DNA of 64,000 bases, taken from the NCBI RefSeq assembly GCF_020447315.1, contig NZ_JAJADQ010000001.1:718909-782908 (forward strand). The letters are read 5' to 3'. Of this stretch, positions 37,001 through 45,159 are shown piece after piece. Source of the DNA: Hymenobacter nitidus (GTDB taxonomy: Bacteria; Bacteroidota; Bacteroidia; Cytophagales; Hymenobacteraceae). Position numbers and translations under genes: made by a program. Each line of letters begins with the position of its first letter. The stretch's first letter is position 1. The notes under the pieces are model-generated. The model had not been told where the DNA came from and ran no database searches. It was given only the letters and a program-made list of their open reading frames with translations.

Positions 37001-39297
37001 GTGGTGCTGATGGGCATCTGAGCCAGCTGCACGAAGTAGCTGGGCACCATGTAGTCCGGCATCTTGGTTTTGAGGTAGGCACGCAGCGCATCGGCGCTCT
37101 GGGGCACTTTGCTCACCAGGTAGGCCACCAGCTCCTTGCTGTTCTCAAACTGCCTGACGACCACCACGGCACTGTCGATTTCCGGGTGCTGGAGGAGCAT
37201 GCTCTCTATTTCCTCCAACTCGATGCGGAAACCGCGAATCTTGACCTGGTTGTCGATGCGCCCCAGAAACTCGATGTTGCCGTCGGGCAGCCAGCGGGCC
37301 AGGTCGCCGGTGCGGTACAGGCGCTCATTGGCGTAGCCCAGGTCGGCTACGGCAGCAAAAGGGTTGGCAATAAAGCGGTCCGCCGTCAGCTCGGGGCGGT
37401 TCAGGTAGCCGCGGCCTACGCCGGTGCCGCCCACACACAGCTCGCCCACTACTCCCTGCGGCACGGGCAGCAGGTACTCGTTGAGAATGTAGCAGGAGGA
37501 GTTGGCCGTAGGCTTGCCAATCGGGATGGTATGGTAGTGCGCCGCCCGGTCGACTTCGAACACGGTGGAGTCGATGGTATTTTCGGTGGGTCCGTAGGTG
37601 TTATGCACCCTGGCCGTGAGGTTGGTGTGCAGGCGGCTCAGCAGCGCCTTGTTCAGCACATCACCGCCCGACACCAGGTGCCGCAGGGAGTGCAGGGCCG
37701 CGCCGCTCTCGATTCTATCCAGGAACAGGTGCAGGAAAGCCGGCGGCGTGTTGATTTTGGTTACCTGGTACTGCTCAATAATGCGGTACAGGTAGGCCAC
37801 CAGATCCTCGTCGGTATTGGTAGGCACGATGATAACCCGCGCCCCGGAAATAATGGGCAGCAGGGTTTCCTCGATGCTGCCATCAAAGCAGTAGGAGCGG
37901 TAATACACGCAGGTATCGGCCGCGCTCAGGCCGTAGTAGTGCCGCATGTGCAGCAGCGTGGCGGCAATCTGGTCGTGCTCGATCAGCACGCCCTTGGGCA
38001 GGCCAGTGGAGCCCGAGGTGTAGATAACGTAGGCCACATCGGCCCCGGCCACAGGGCGGGGCAAGGCCAGCGGGGCAGTCGGAGCGGTTTCAGCAGCTTC
38101 ATCGTTTAGCACGAGCACCTGCCGCTTGTCGGCGGCCAGGTAGGGCTTGGCAGCCAGCATGCTGGCTTCGGTGAGCACCAGGGCGACCTGCGTATCCTGG
38201 AGCATGAAGCTTACGCGCTCTTCGGGGTAATGCGGATCGAGGGGTACGTAGCCGGCGCCGCTTTTCAGGCTGGCCAGCATGGCCACGTACACGTTGAAGC
38301 TCCGCTCCAGGCAAATAGCCACCAGCCGGTTCTGCTCGCCGGCCGCTGCTACCGGCGCTACTGCCAGGATGCGGTGGGCCAGGGCGTCGGCGCGCTCATT
38401 CAGCTCCCGGTAGGTTAGTTCCTGGCCTTCCAGCACGAGGGCCACCCGGTCGGGCTGCTGCCGCACCATGTTCTCAAACAGCTCCACGATGGTCTGACCG
38501 GCTTCGGGGAAGGCGACGCCGCTGGCGTTGAAGGCCTGCAGCAGCTGGTGCTTTTCCGGGGCCGAAAGCAGGTCGGCCTGGCCGATGGGCCGGCCGGGAT
38601 GGGTGAGCACCGCAGCCAGCAGCTGCTGGCAATGCCGGCCAAACTGCGCCATCAGCTGCTCGCTGTAGCGGCTGGCATCATATTCCAGCGTGAAGACTAG
38701 CTCCGGGCGTTCCTGCACCCGCACAATAAGGGCGGAGTTGCCGATACCGGCCGCCGTCGATTCGAAGCTGGGAACCGACTCGTAGATAAGCTGCACGCCC
38801 AGCAGGCACCGCTCTACCACATCAGGAGTTAGCTCCAGGGCCGCGGCCACCGTGTCCAGGGCAACGTGGCGGTGGCGCGCCGCATGGGTCACGGCTTGAG
38901 TTATCCGCTCGAAGGCAGTGTCGAAGGCGTCGGCGGGCCGTACCGCGGTGCGCAGGGGCAGGCCGCTAAAACCTTCGGCGTCGTCCGCGGCGCCGGCCTG
39001 GAAGCTGGTCGTCACGATAATATCCTGCTGGCGCGTGTACCAGTGCAGCAGGGTCGTTACCAACGCTACTACGCCCGTAAACAGCGTGCCTTGGCTCTGC
39101 TGGCTGTAGTCCCGCAGCGCCTGGGTGAGGATGGCATCAATAGAAAAATGATAAAAAGCGGGGCGCGGGGCCTTTTCCGCGGCCGATTTGTCGACCGGGA
39201 ATTCCAACACCGGCAACTCGCCCGCCAGTTGGTTTTGCCAGTACTGGTGAGTCTGCTGGGCACTCACTTCAACACAATCTTTAACTTCAGTTTTCAT
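34057..39297 (-). CDS. NRPS-4: half C - A - T - degenerate E - terminal C
   Basis: 1746 residues from the ATG at 39297 (MKTEVKDCVEVS). Residues 1-255 are only the C-terminal lobe of a condensation domain; the HHxxxDG half is missing. The A domain (about 260-790) has 'YTSGSTGLPKG' and 'NTYGPTEN'. The pocket read by eye is D-G-E-N-V-G-T-I-D-K, unassigned; Glu and Asp hint at a basic substrate. The T domain has 'DMGGTSLS' (Ser near 824). An epimerisation-like domain follows, with 'AHGALIDAASW' where active ones have HHxxxDG. A last condensation domain has intact 'HHAVTDG' (about 1419). The C-terminal tail is 'DELVTMTI'. No thioesterase. Confidence 0.9.
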   Translation of the reverse strand: MKTEVKDCVEVSAQQTHQYWQNQLAGELPVLEFPVDKSAAEKAPRPAFYHFSIDAILTQALRDYSQQSQGTLFTGVVALVTTLLHWYTRQQDIIVTTSFQAGAADDAEGFSGLPLRTAVRPADAFDTAFERITQAVTHAARHRHVALDTVAAALELTPDVVERCLLGVQLIYESVPSFESTAAGIGNSALIVRVQERPELVFTLEYDASRYSEQLMAQFGRHCQQLLAAVLTHPGRPIGQADLLSAPEKHQLLQAFNASGVAFPEAGQTIVELFENMVRQQPDRVALVLEGQELTYRELNERADALAHRILAVAPVAAAGEQNRLVAICLERSFNVYVAMLASLKSGAGYVPLDPHYPEERVSFMLQDTQVALVLTEASMLAAKPYLAADKRQVLVLNDEAAETAPTAPLALPRPVAGADVAYVIYTSGSTGLPKGVLIEHDQIAATLLHMRHYYGLSAADTCVYYRSYCFDGSIEETLLPIISGARVIIVPTNTDEDLVAYLYRIIEQYQVTKINTPPAFLHLFLDRIESGAALHSLRHLVSGGDVLNKALLSRLHTNLTARVHNTYGPTENTIDSTVFEVDRAAHYHTIPIGKPTANSSCYILNEYLLPVPQGVVGELCVGGTGVGRGYLNRPELTADRFIANPFAAVADLGYANERLYRTGDLARWLPDGNIEFLGRIDNQVKIRGFRIELEEIESMLLQHPEIDSAVVVVRQFENSKELVAYLVSKVPQSADALRAYLKTKMPDYMVPSYFVQLAQMPISTTGKVNKGALPDPKTNALTSSQQHVGARNSREAKLIEIWKEVLHRDTIGVKDNFIDMGGTSLSAIQVILKLRTDGYKISTRDFLENLVLEEQAAVLNDDAAQAVAPAKQNQTVALTPNQQRLLQQPAPRHPAVVVQARGLLSETMLTQVLEKLLSHHDVLRGALVQASGQWQLEIPPTAKPAVAYFDHQAISVAEAAEHEHQILAAARQEELGQGIPAVKFLVFRRADADRVGIVAHGALIDAASWQVLVADMATLFAQAEQNTALALTSKATAFQLWTEELATYSTSEAAAKEQPYWHATTEACAGPAAAPATQQVQWTLGAITKSVLTTANQAFATSSSHVVLAAFLRALRTELGLAAAAVTLGASARQEDSAAPDSAGSIGNFTVQYPVWLALNEFAAWDTALDAVRYHLEQVPGNGAGYAASPAAQGVSAEPLPFHFAYQEATFAPTLAGSPFLAAQFAAGTEAELPNGLGLTATLLDDGLQVTLHYAPDCYPASMIDALRFSFEAELRQALDYCTARVAAQGPLFKLSYNQQYFFRSGDIDQSRGVLPEFVFPTASVELFQTLCTQFLSALDVLRVRFERRHGEIFQRVAPAASVVPDVRRHLVKNASSAALTESVFQQEVHQPFTFTDPQFVRFVVVHDAQVARCQIVIHHAVTDGASNQLLIQLIESLMRGQAEQLQHYVQAAPRYWDYIQWQNGFMRSATARQQLAYWTTNLAGFENSAPLVENQGAEESFDYLFRISQVVQGDSHERILAFCKAYEIDLSSFFLTAFALTLYARSGAAETIVDIFSNGRDQLIPGIAVPQLVGVIANKLPIKLRLNEHMSFGEVCKQVMEVYYEGRLHQQIPYVEMEKALHAACQKTLGDFVQVRFNYFDHLAHAYPASGPQAKEVKLIGNNAAVLSNYRLILDCKAYKDAVKLEWKYPCTEKFEGWEDSILPIVQLITESTQAPLSRMHSQPLPAAVEAAEESADELVTMTI

Positions 39298-39368
39298 AAA
39301 AAGTATAATTATCCAGTATTCTCTAGCTTCAATAAACAGGCGTGGAGCAGGGCGGAACGTGCCCGTTG

Positions 39369-40460
39369 CTACACCGTAATCATTCTGTTTCGGGCACTTA
39401 CTTTCCAGGTGGTGTAGCACTCCTGGTCGCGGGCCACATACACCGACTCGTAGAGCGCAATGGTGGGGCACACGTGAATGGGTACCGCATACACCACCGT
39501 GCCCACGACAAAGCCCGCGGAGGAAGGCACTCTCACTACCAGATGCTCTTCGCTCTGCCCAATGGGCACACCTTCGGGCAGATTAAGGAAGCGTACCCGG
39601 GGCAAGGGCCGCTCGGCGGCTACGGCTTTGTGGCCCAAATCCAGCGTAATTGTCTGCTCATTCACCACCGACAGCACCCGGGTAACCAGGATGGCGGCCG
39701 GTTGAAAGGGCATATCGGGCAGGGCTTCCTGGTAGAAAGCATCCCAGAAAACGAACGTGCCGGGGCTCACCACCACGTCGGGGTGCTGAGCGTGGTTGAA
39801 GAAGGTGGGCGAGCCGCCCATTACCAGCGCCAGGCGGTGGCCGGTGGCCGCCGCAATATCGGTTTGGGCGCGCCGGGTCAAGGCCAATACCTGGTCGGTG
39901 CGTTGCTGACGCACCGACAGGTCGGTGTCGTTGATGTGGCCATCGTAGGCGTGCAGCCCTACCACGTGCAGGCCCGGCAGGTCCTGGCACTGCTGGTAGA
40001 GCGCCAGGGCCTGCGCGGGAGCAATACCGGTGCGGTTCATGCCCACGTTCAGGTCGAGGTAGACGGACAGCGGCTGGGCGGCAAAGGCCCGGGACAGTTC
40101 CTGGGCGACGGATACCGTATCAACCAGACAGGAAAAAGCCGTGCCCGGATACGCGGCCCGCAGGGCGCCCAGGCGCTGCACCTTGGGCCCGGTGGCCTGG
40201 TAGGCCAGCAGCACATCGGGGGCGCCGGCCAGGGCTACCATTTCGGCCTCGGCAATGGTGGCGGCCTTGAACTGCGTGATGCCTGCCTCCAGCAGCAGCC
40301 GGGTTACCTCCAGCATCTTGTGCGTTTTCACATGGGGCCGCAGCCGGGCTGCCTCGGGCACGAGCCGGAGTAGGGCTGCAATATTGGCCTGCAGCCGCTC
40401 CTGCACAATCACGACGACCGGCGAATCAATTGCCTCGATATTTTTTAGGTCAAACCACAT
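39369..40460 (-). CDS. D-threonine aldolase / D-serine dehydratase-family PLP enzyme (alanine racemase fold)
   Basis: A 363-residue enzyme with the fold-type III PLP motif R-P-H-V-K-T-H-K (41-48; PLP Lys45) and the C-terminal metal-binding 'PIHVCPTIALYE' typical of the D-threonine aldolase/DSD1 group. Such enzymes split or form beta-hydroxy D-amino acids, or dehydrate D-serine. It lies between the carrier protein and NRPS-4, so it may supply or consume a beta-hydroxy or D-configured building block. That role is inference. The first 10 residues (MWFDLKNIEA) look like the true N-terminus. Confidence 0.8.
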   Translation of the reverse strand: MWFDLKNIEAIDSPVVVIVQERLQANIAALLRLVPEAARLRPHVKTHKMLEVTRLLLEAGITQFKAATIAEAEMVALAGAPDVLLAYQATGPKVQRLGALRAAYPGTAFSCLVDTVSVAQELSRAFAAQPLSVYLDLNVGMNRTGIAPAQALALYQQCQDLPGLHVVGLHAYDGHINDTDLSVRQQRTDQVLALTRRAQTDIAAATGHRLALVMGGSPTFFNHAQHPDVVVSPGTFVFWDAFYQEALPDMPFQPAAILVTRVLSVVNEQTITLDLGHKAVAAERPLPRVRFLNLPEGVPIGQSEEHLVVRVPSSAGFVVGTVVYAVPIHVCPTIALYESVYVARDQECYTTWKVSARNRMITV

Positions 40461-40579
40461 GGAAACAGAAGTCAGGAGCCGCGCATACGCACTTGGTGAG
40501 CCGCGGCGCGCGGCGGATAGTCATTGAATTCGGAGGGGCCGGTCCGGCAGTGGAAACCCGCCGGGCGGCGCCGCGCTTG

Positions 40580-40954
40580 CTAGCGGCTGCGAACCGGCAA
40601 GAGCTGCTCGCGGCTGGCGGCGGGCTGGTGGTGCAGCGGGAAATACGACTCGCCTACAAATGCCTCCTGGCCGGCCCCATAGCTTTGTACCACCTCATTG
40701 TGGGCTTCCATCACCAGAAAGCTGGCAATAGTATTGAGCGTGCTCAGCGTCAGGCTGTTCACGTCGCTGGTGCGCCATTCAATGCCGAACTCGGTTTCAA
40801 TGCCCACCATCAGGTGCAGCAGCCCCATCGAGTCCAGGCCCAGATCAACCAGCAGCTCGTCTTTCAGCTCCTCGGGGCTGCAGTTGCTAAACCGCTCGTA
40901 GCCCGCATCAATCAGCAGCTCCCACAGGCGACGGATAATTTCTTTCTTTTCCAT
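40580..40954 (-). CDS. stand-alone acyl carrier protein
   Basis: A 124-residue protein. Residues 1-85 are an acyl/peptidyl carrier domain with the phosphopantetheine site 'DLGLDSMGLLHLM' (Ser42). A 35- to 40-residue basic, Pro/His-rich tail follows that ordinary ACPs lack. It is surrounded by an aminotransferase and a PLP enzyme and probably carries a substrate for one of them or for a condensation domain. Confidence 0.88.
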   Translation of the reverse strand: MEKKEIIRRLWELLIDAGYERFSNCSPEELKDELLVDLGLDSMGLLHLMVGIETEFGIEWRTSDVNSLTLSTLNTIASFLVMEAHNEVVQSYGAGQEAFVGESYFPLHHQPAASREQLLPVRSR

Positions 40955-40980
40955 AAGTGATACACTAGCATAAAGGATAA

Positions 40981-42207
40981 TTATAGATAGGTAGCGGCTT
41001 CCTTGGGGAGCCTGCTCAGCACGGCAAAAGCGGCCTGTAGCCGCCCCAGCGCCGCCCGCAGATTCTCTTCGGAAGTCGCGTAGGAAATACGAATGCAGGT
41101 GGGCGCCCCGAACGGCGCGCCGGTAACGGTGGCCACGTGCGCTTCTTCCAGCAGCCAGCAGCAGAGGTCCTGGGCCGTGGGCAGGTGCGGGCCGAGGTAG
41201 TGGCTGACGTCGGGCAGGAGAAAAAACGCGCCGGCAGGCTCCTCGACTGCCAGATGCGGAATGGCGCGCAGCAGCTCCAGCAGCAGGTCGCGGCGGCGGC
41301 GGTACTCCTGCTGCATGGCCTGCACCGGCGCCTGGGTGCCGCTGAGGGCCGCCACAGCTGCTTTCTGGGCTATGGCGCAGGGGCCCGAGGTCATCTGGCC
41401 CTGCACTGCGTTGCAGGCGTCCACAATCCAGCGGGCGGCGGCCAGGTAGCCCACCCGCCAGCCCGTCATAGCAAAGCCCTTGGAAAAGCCGTTGACGGTA
41501 ATTACCTGGTTCTTGATAAAGTCGATAGAGCCAATACTGAAGAACTCGGCCTGAAACCGGATGTGCTCATAGATTTCGTCGGCCACGACCAGCACGTGCG
41601 GATGCTGGGCCACCACTTCTGCTATCTGCGTCAGCTCGGCCCGGCTGAAAATGGCGCCTGTGGGGTTGCAGGGCGAGGAATACAGCACCAGCTTGGTGCG
41701 CGGCGTGAGGGCGGCGGCCAGCTCGGGGGCCGTTGCTTTGTAGTGATTGGCAACGGCACCCTGCAAGAGCACCGGTGTGCCGCCCGCCAGCTGCACCAGC
41801 TCGTAGTAGGTAAGCCAGTAGGGCGAAAAAATCAGCACTTCGTCGCCGGGGTTCACCAGGGCCAGAATCACGTTGGCCAGGGCCTGCTTGGCCCCCGTGG
41901 ATACGATGATGTTGTCGGCGCTCCAGGCCAGGTTGTTTTCGCGGCGCAGCTTGTCGGCAATGGCGGTGCGCAACTCCAGGGAGCCCGCCACGGGCGTGTA
42001 CCAGGAGTTGCCCTCGTCGATGGCCTGCTTGGCGGCTTCCCGGATGTGGGGGGCCGTGGGAAAATCAGGCTCGCCCAGGCTCAGGTTGATAACCGGCTTG
42101 CCCTGGGCCCGCAACGCCCGCGCCCGGGCCGTCATGGCCAGCGTCTGCGACTCGCCCAAAGCACTCAGGCGGTCAGCAAGCAGCAAGTGGGAAGGGCGGG
42201 GCAGCAT
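40981..42207 (-). CDS. class I/II PLP aminotransferase (AspB-like)
   Basis: A 408-residue aminotransferase of fold type I. Visible motifs: 'GEPDFPTAPHI', 'SPYWLTYYELV', 'SSPCNPTGAIFSRAEL' and the PLP Lys243 in 'NGFSKGFAMTGWRVGY', with C-terminal substrate Arg in 'CIRISYA'. Most like subgroup Ib aspartate or broad-range aminotransferases. Within the cluster it may make or modify an amino-acid building block, perhaps tethered to the adjacent carrier protein. Confidence 0.88.
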   Translation of the reverse strand: MLPRPSHLLLADRLSALGESQTLAMTARARALRAQGKPVINLSLGEPDFPTAPHIREAAKQAIDEGNSWYTPVAGSLELRTAIADKLRRENNLAWSADNIIVSTGAKQALANVILALVNPGDEVLIFSPYWLTYYELVQLAGGTPVLLQGAVANHYKATAPELAAALTPRTKLVLYSSPCNPTGAIFSRAELTQIAEVVAQHPHVLVVADEIYEHIRFQAEFFSIGSIDFIKNQVITVNGFSKGFAMTGWRVGYLAAARWIVDACNAVQGQMTSGPCAIAQKAAVAALSGTQAPVQAMQQEYRRRRDLLLELLRAIPHLAVEEPAGAFFLLPDVSHYLGPHLPTAQDLCCWLLEEAHVATVTGAPFGAPTCIRISYATSEENLRAALGRLQAAFAVLSRLPKEAATYL

Positions 42208-42247
42208 GGCGAAACGGAAAAAACGGTGAAAAAAACGTACGCACAGC

Positions 42248-43105
42248 CTATCCGGGGCACGCTACCGGCTCGGTCGTGCCGATAAAGCGCAGCAGTGCCT
42301 TTTCAAACAGCGTTTTCGACTCGAAATAGGGCATGTGGTTGCAGAAGTCGATAATGGCTACTTCCGCATCGGGCAGCAGGCGGGCCAGCAGCCCGATACT
42401 GGAGGGCGAGTTCAGGAAATCCTGCTCCCCGGCCAGCAGCAGCGTCCGGACGGTGATTTTGCGCAGCTCCTCCGCGTTGTCGGTGTGCCCAATGGCCAGG
42501 GCCAGAAACGCACGTAGCTGCTCGACGGAGCTGGTGTTGACAAACATGGCTTTCTGCGCCAGAAACGCTACCTCCTGCCCTTCCTGCACCGTCCGGCACG
42601 AAAGCGTCTGGGCGTAGAGCTGTTCAAACAGGGCATCGGGGCCAGCCATATTCAGCGTGTGCAGCCAGCCCGTGAGCAGTAGCTTCTTGCGAGCTTCGCC
42701 GAAGGGGCTAAAAAAGGGTGACACCAGCACCAGGCCAGCCAGTTGCTCGGGGTGCAGCAGGGCAAACCGCTTGCAGATCAGCGTGGACGTGGACAGGCCC
42801 ACCAGCGTGGGCTGCTCCAGGCCCAGGCGGGCCAGCAGCCCGGCCAGGTCGGCCACATGGTCATCAAGGCGCATGCTGTTTACCAGGGGCTGAATCTTGT
42901 TGTACGAGCCCTGATTGCGCAAATCATACACCACGAGCTTGTAGCGGCTGAGTACCGGCGCGAAATACCGCACCCAGATATGCTTGGACGAAAAGAAGTC
43001 GTTGACCACCACCAGGGACGGCCCGTCTTTTTGCCCATACACTTCATAATGCAGCTCGATGCAGGGGCTCACCTCCACAAAGCCTTGTTCGATTGGATAT
43101 CTCAT
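42248..43105 (-). CDS. alpha/beta hydrolase
   Basis: A 285-residue alpha/beta hydrolase. Nucleophile elbow G-L-S-T-S with Ser105 (GxSxS rather than GxSxG), acid region 'GEQDFLNSP', catalytic His in 'FCNHMPYF' near 262. It is unlike the cluster's type II thioesterase in sequence and could be a discrete hydrolase or cyclase acting on a carrier-bound intermediate. Because none of the visible NRPSs has a type I thioesterase, it is one candidate for chain release. Confidence 0.75.
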   Translation of the reverse strand: MRYPIEQGFVEVSPCIELHYEVYGQKDGPSLVVVNDFFSSKHIWVRYFAPVLSRYKLVVYDLRNQGSYNKIQPLVNSMRLDDHVADLAGLLARLGLEQPTLVGLSTSTLICKRFALLHPEQLAGLVLVSPFFSPFGEARKKLLLTGWLHTLNMAGPDALFEQLYAQTLSCRTVQEGQEVAFLAQKAMFVNTSSVEQLRAFLALAIGHTDNAEELRKITVRTLLLAGEQDFLNSPSSIGLLARLLPDAEVAIIDFCNHMPYFESKTLFEKALLRFIGTTEPVACPG

Positions 43106-43157
43106 AACACCTGTAAGCAGCCGGATAAGAACTATTGTAACCTGACTCGGAAGAAAG

Positions 43158-44567
43158 CTAGCCCACTCCTACCACCGTAGAATTATCATATTTGGCTATC
43201 AAATTGTCGGGGGCGCCAAAGGCCTGCACCACCATGGGCAGGTAGCCCGGCTGGCCCAGCACGTCGTTCAGCAGCTTTTCGGAAAAGCCCCCGATAGTGG
43301 TAGTGCCCACCTTGTTGAACAGCCCCGACTGGTACAGATTGGCGCACAGCAGCCCGCTGAAGAGCACTCCCTTCACGTAATCGATGTAGCCGGCGGAAAA
43401 GCCGGTGCGCTTGTTCACGTTCACCAGCACCACTACCACAAAGGCGGCATTGCGCATGATAATCTGGTCTTGGCAGGCGGCTACTAGCTGCTGGCTCAGC
43501 TCAGGCCGGCTCAGATGGGGCAGCTCACGGGCGGTACCGGCCGCCAGGTATTCCACCTGGGCCGGGGTGCCGGCCACATTCACGGCCACGCAGGCCAGCT
43601 CATAGTCGCCCACGGGCAGCACGGCCCTGATTTTGCGGGCGTAAGCCGCTATGTCCTGCTTCACTGCCTGGTACTGGGCCCGCGGCACGGCATCGGCAGC
43701 AAACGACTTGACAGAGCGCCGGTTGAGCAGGTAGTGCAGCACATCTTCCTCGTGCAGCTCCTGCCCACTGTAGCTCAGGGGCGTGGTGTGGGGTTGGTAG
43801 TCGGCGCAGGCTTTGGCGTAGAAGCTTTGGGCCCGCAGCAGGTTCACGTTGTAGATGTTGGGGTAGGCAATGGAAGAAGCCGGCCCTTGCTCCCCGGCAA
43901 ACGTGGGAGTAGCGGTGGCCACGTCGAGCTTGACCTCGTCAAAGCCGTTATCCAGGGCCAGGCTGAGCAGCAGGGTATTGCTGGCCGGGTCGGCCAGGTA
44001 GTGCCGGGCCGACGGGCGGGGGAAGTGCAGCACCAGGTTGGCATCTTTTCGCCAAGTGGCCGACAGCAGCCAGGCATTGTAGAGCACGAAAGACGCATCG
44101 AGGTAGAGGTAGCGGAAAGACCGCACGCCGTACTTCTGAATGGTGCGCCCGAAGTCGGAATACACCAGGATAACGCTCCGGTCGGGGGTGGGCTTCAGGT
44201 CGTGGAGCAGCTGCGGGACGTTGGCGTTTTCCACGGCAAAAAAGCCGTGCTGGCGGAAGCTGTAGTAGAGCAGCTGCCAGCGGCCTTCCAGAAAGTGCAG
44301 CAGCAGCAGCTCGGTGGGGTACAACGCCCCCGCCGAAGGCGTGGCGCGCTTGAGCTGGTTCTTATCGTCCTTGCGGTACCCGTAGATGGCTTCGAAAAGC
44401 ACCTTGTATTTGTCGAGGGCGGCCGTGGTGGGCACGGGCGGGGCCTGGCGTTCGAAGTCGAAGGAGTTGAGGGCGAAATTAATCCGGTTTACGAGGGAAT
44501 TGCGCGACTCTACGTCCTGCCGGCACAGGGCCTTGAGCTTGTAATTATCTTTTTGCAGAACAGTCAT
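43158..44567 (-). CDS. SagB-like nitroreductase-fold oxidoreductase
   Basis: A 469-residue protein with two nitroreductase-like halves. The first has 'RATPSAGALYPTELLLL' (about 73-90), the hallmark of SagB/ThcOx oxidases. The second begins 'NRRSVKSFAADAVPRAQYQAV' (about 275), the FMN-site opening of the nitroreductase fold, and ends with 'GTTTIGGFSEKLLNDVLGQPG'. Known members oxidise azolines or act as oxidase domains in NRPS. No heterocyclisation domain or YcaO gene is seen here, so the substrate is unclear. It lies 73 bases after the NusG-like gene and is probably co-transcribed with it. Confidence 0.75.
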   Translation of the reverse strand: MTVLQKDNYKLKALCRQDVESRNSLVNRINFALNSFDFERQAPPVPTTAALDKYKVLFEAIYGYRKDDKNQLKRATPSAGALYPTELLLLHFLEGRWQLLYYSFRQHGFFAVENANVPQLLHDLKPTPDRSVILVYSDFGRTIQKYGVRSFRYLYLDASFVLYNAWLLSATWRKDANLVLHFPRPSARHYLADPASNTLLLSLALDNGFDEVKLDVATATPTFAGEQGPASSIAYPNIYNVNLLRAQSFYAKACADYQPHTTPLSYSGQELHEEDVLHYLLNRRSVKSFAADAVPRAQYQAVKQDIAAYARKIRAVLPVGDYELACVAVNVAGTPAQVEYLAAGTARELPHLSRPELSQQLVAACQDQIIMRNAAFVVVVLVNVNKRTGFSAGYIDYVKGVLFSGLLCANLYQSGLFNKVGTTTIGGFSEKLLNDVLGQPGYLPMVVQAFGAPDNLIAKYDNSTVVGVG

Positions 44568-44640
44568 ATAGCAACAGGCAATAGCGGTAGTTGATCAATC
44601 AATAATCCTTGTCGATAAGCACGAAATAAAATAAGCCGCC

Positions 44641-45159
44641 CTAGGAGGCAAGGCTAACCAGGCTGCTAGCGGCCAGGTCCACGGAAAAGGACTGGCGCAG
44701 GGCTTCAATCTGAATGACGAGACGCTCGGCCCCGTTTTTCCGGACCACGTAGCCTTCCACTCCCTGCAGATGCCCCGCGCTGACGCGCACTTTCTGACTC
44801 ATCTGGTAATCGAATACCTCCTTCACGATTTCGCGCGGCTGGGTCACGATCTGCCGGATGGCCGTAATCTGCTGCTCGGGAATGGCGACGGGCCGGCCGT
44901 CGAAGGAAATGAAGCGCACCAGCTCCCGGATCTGCAGCAGCTCGAAGCGCCGCTCGGGGGTGGTCTTCACGAAGATGTAGTTCGGAAACAGCGGCACCTC
45001 TATCAGCCGCTTCCGGTCGCTCCACTGCCGCACTACCGTTTGCAAGGGCAGGAACGATTCGGTGCCCAGGGCCTGGAGCTTGCTGTAGGCTTGCTTTTCC
45101 GCTTTCGGATAGGTGTACACCGCGTACCAGCCATCCTTCGCCTTCGGTTTCGTGTTCAT
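44641..45159 (-). CDS. UpxY/LoaP-type NusG paralogue (transcription antiterminator)
   Basis: A 172-residue protein from the ATG at 45159 (MNTKPKAKDGWYAVYTYPKAEK); the upstream extension is Pro/Gly-rich and non-family. The N-terminal NGN domain runs to about 95 ('LFPNYIFVKTTPERRFELLQ' is the conserved core). A KOW domain follows from about 120 ('VRVSAGHLQGVEGYVV'). Specialised NusG paralogues such as UpxY (Bacteroides capsule operons) and LoaP (Bacillus antibiotic operons) load on RNA polymerase at leader sequences and allow it to pass terminators in long operons. It heads the second half of the NRPS cluster. Confidence 0.88.
   Translation of the reverse strand: MNTKPKAKDGWYAVYTYPKAEKQAYSKLQALGTESFLPLQTVVRQWSDRKRLIEVPLFPNYIFVKTTPERRFELLQIRELVRFISFDGRPVAIPEQQITAIRQIVTQPREIVKEVFDYQMSQKVRVSAGHLQGVEGYVVRKNGAERLVIQIEALRQSFSVDLAASSLVSLAS

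Noticed and set aside
39298..39471. N-terminal extension of NRPS-4 (ATG at 39471)
   Set aside because: It would overlap the D-threonine-aldolase-family gene; the extra 58 residues are Cys/Pro/Arg-rich and not NRPS-like.
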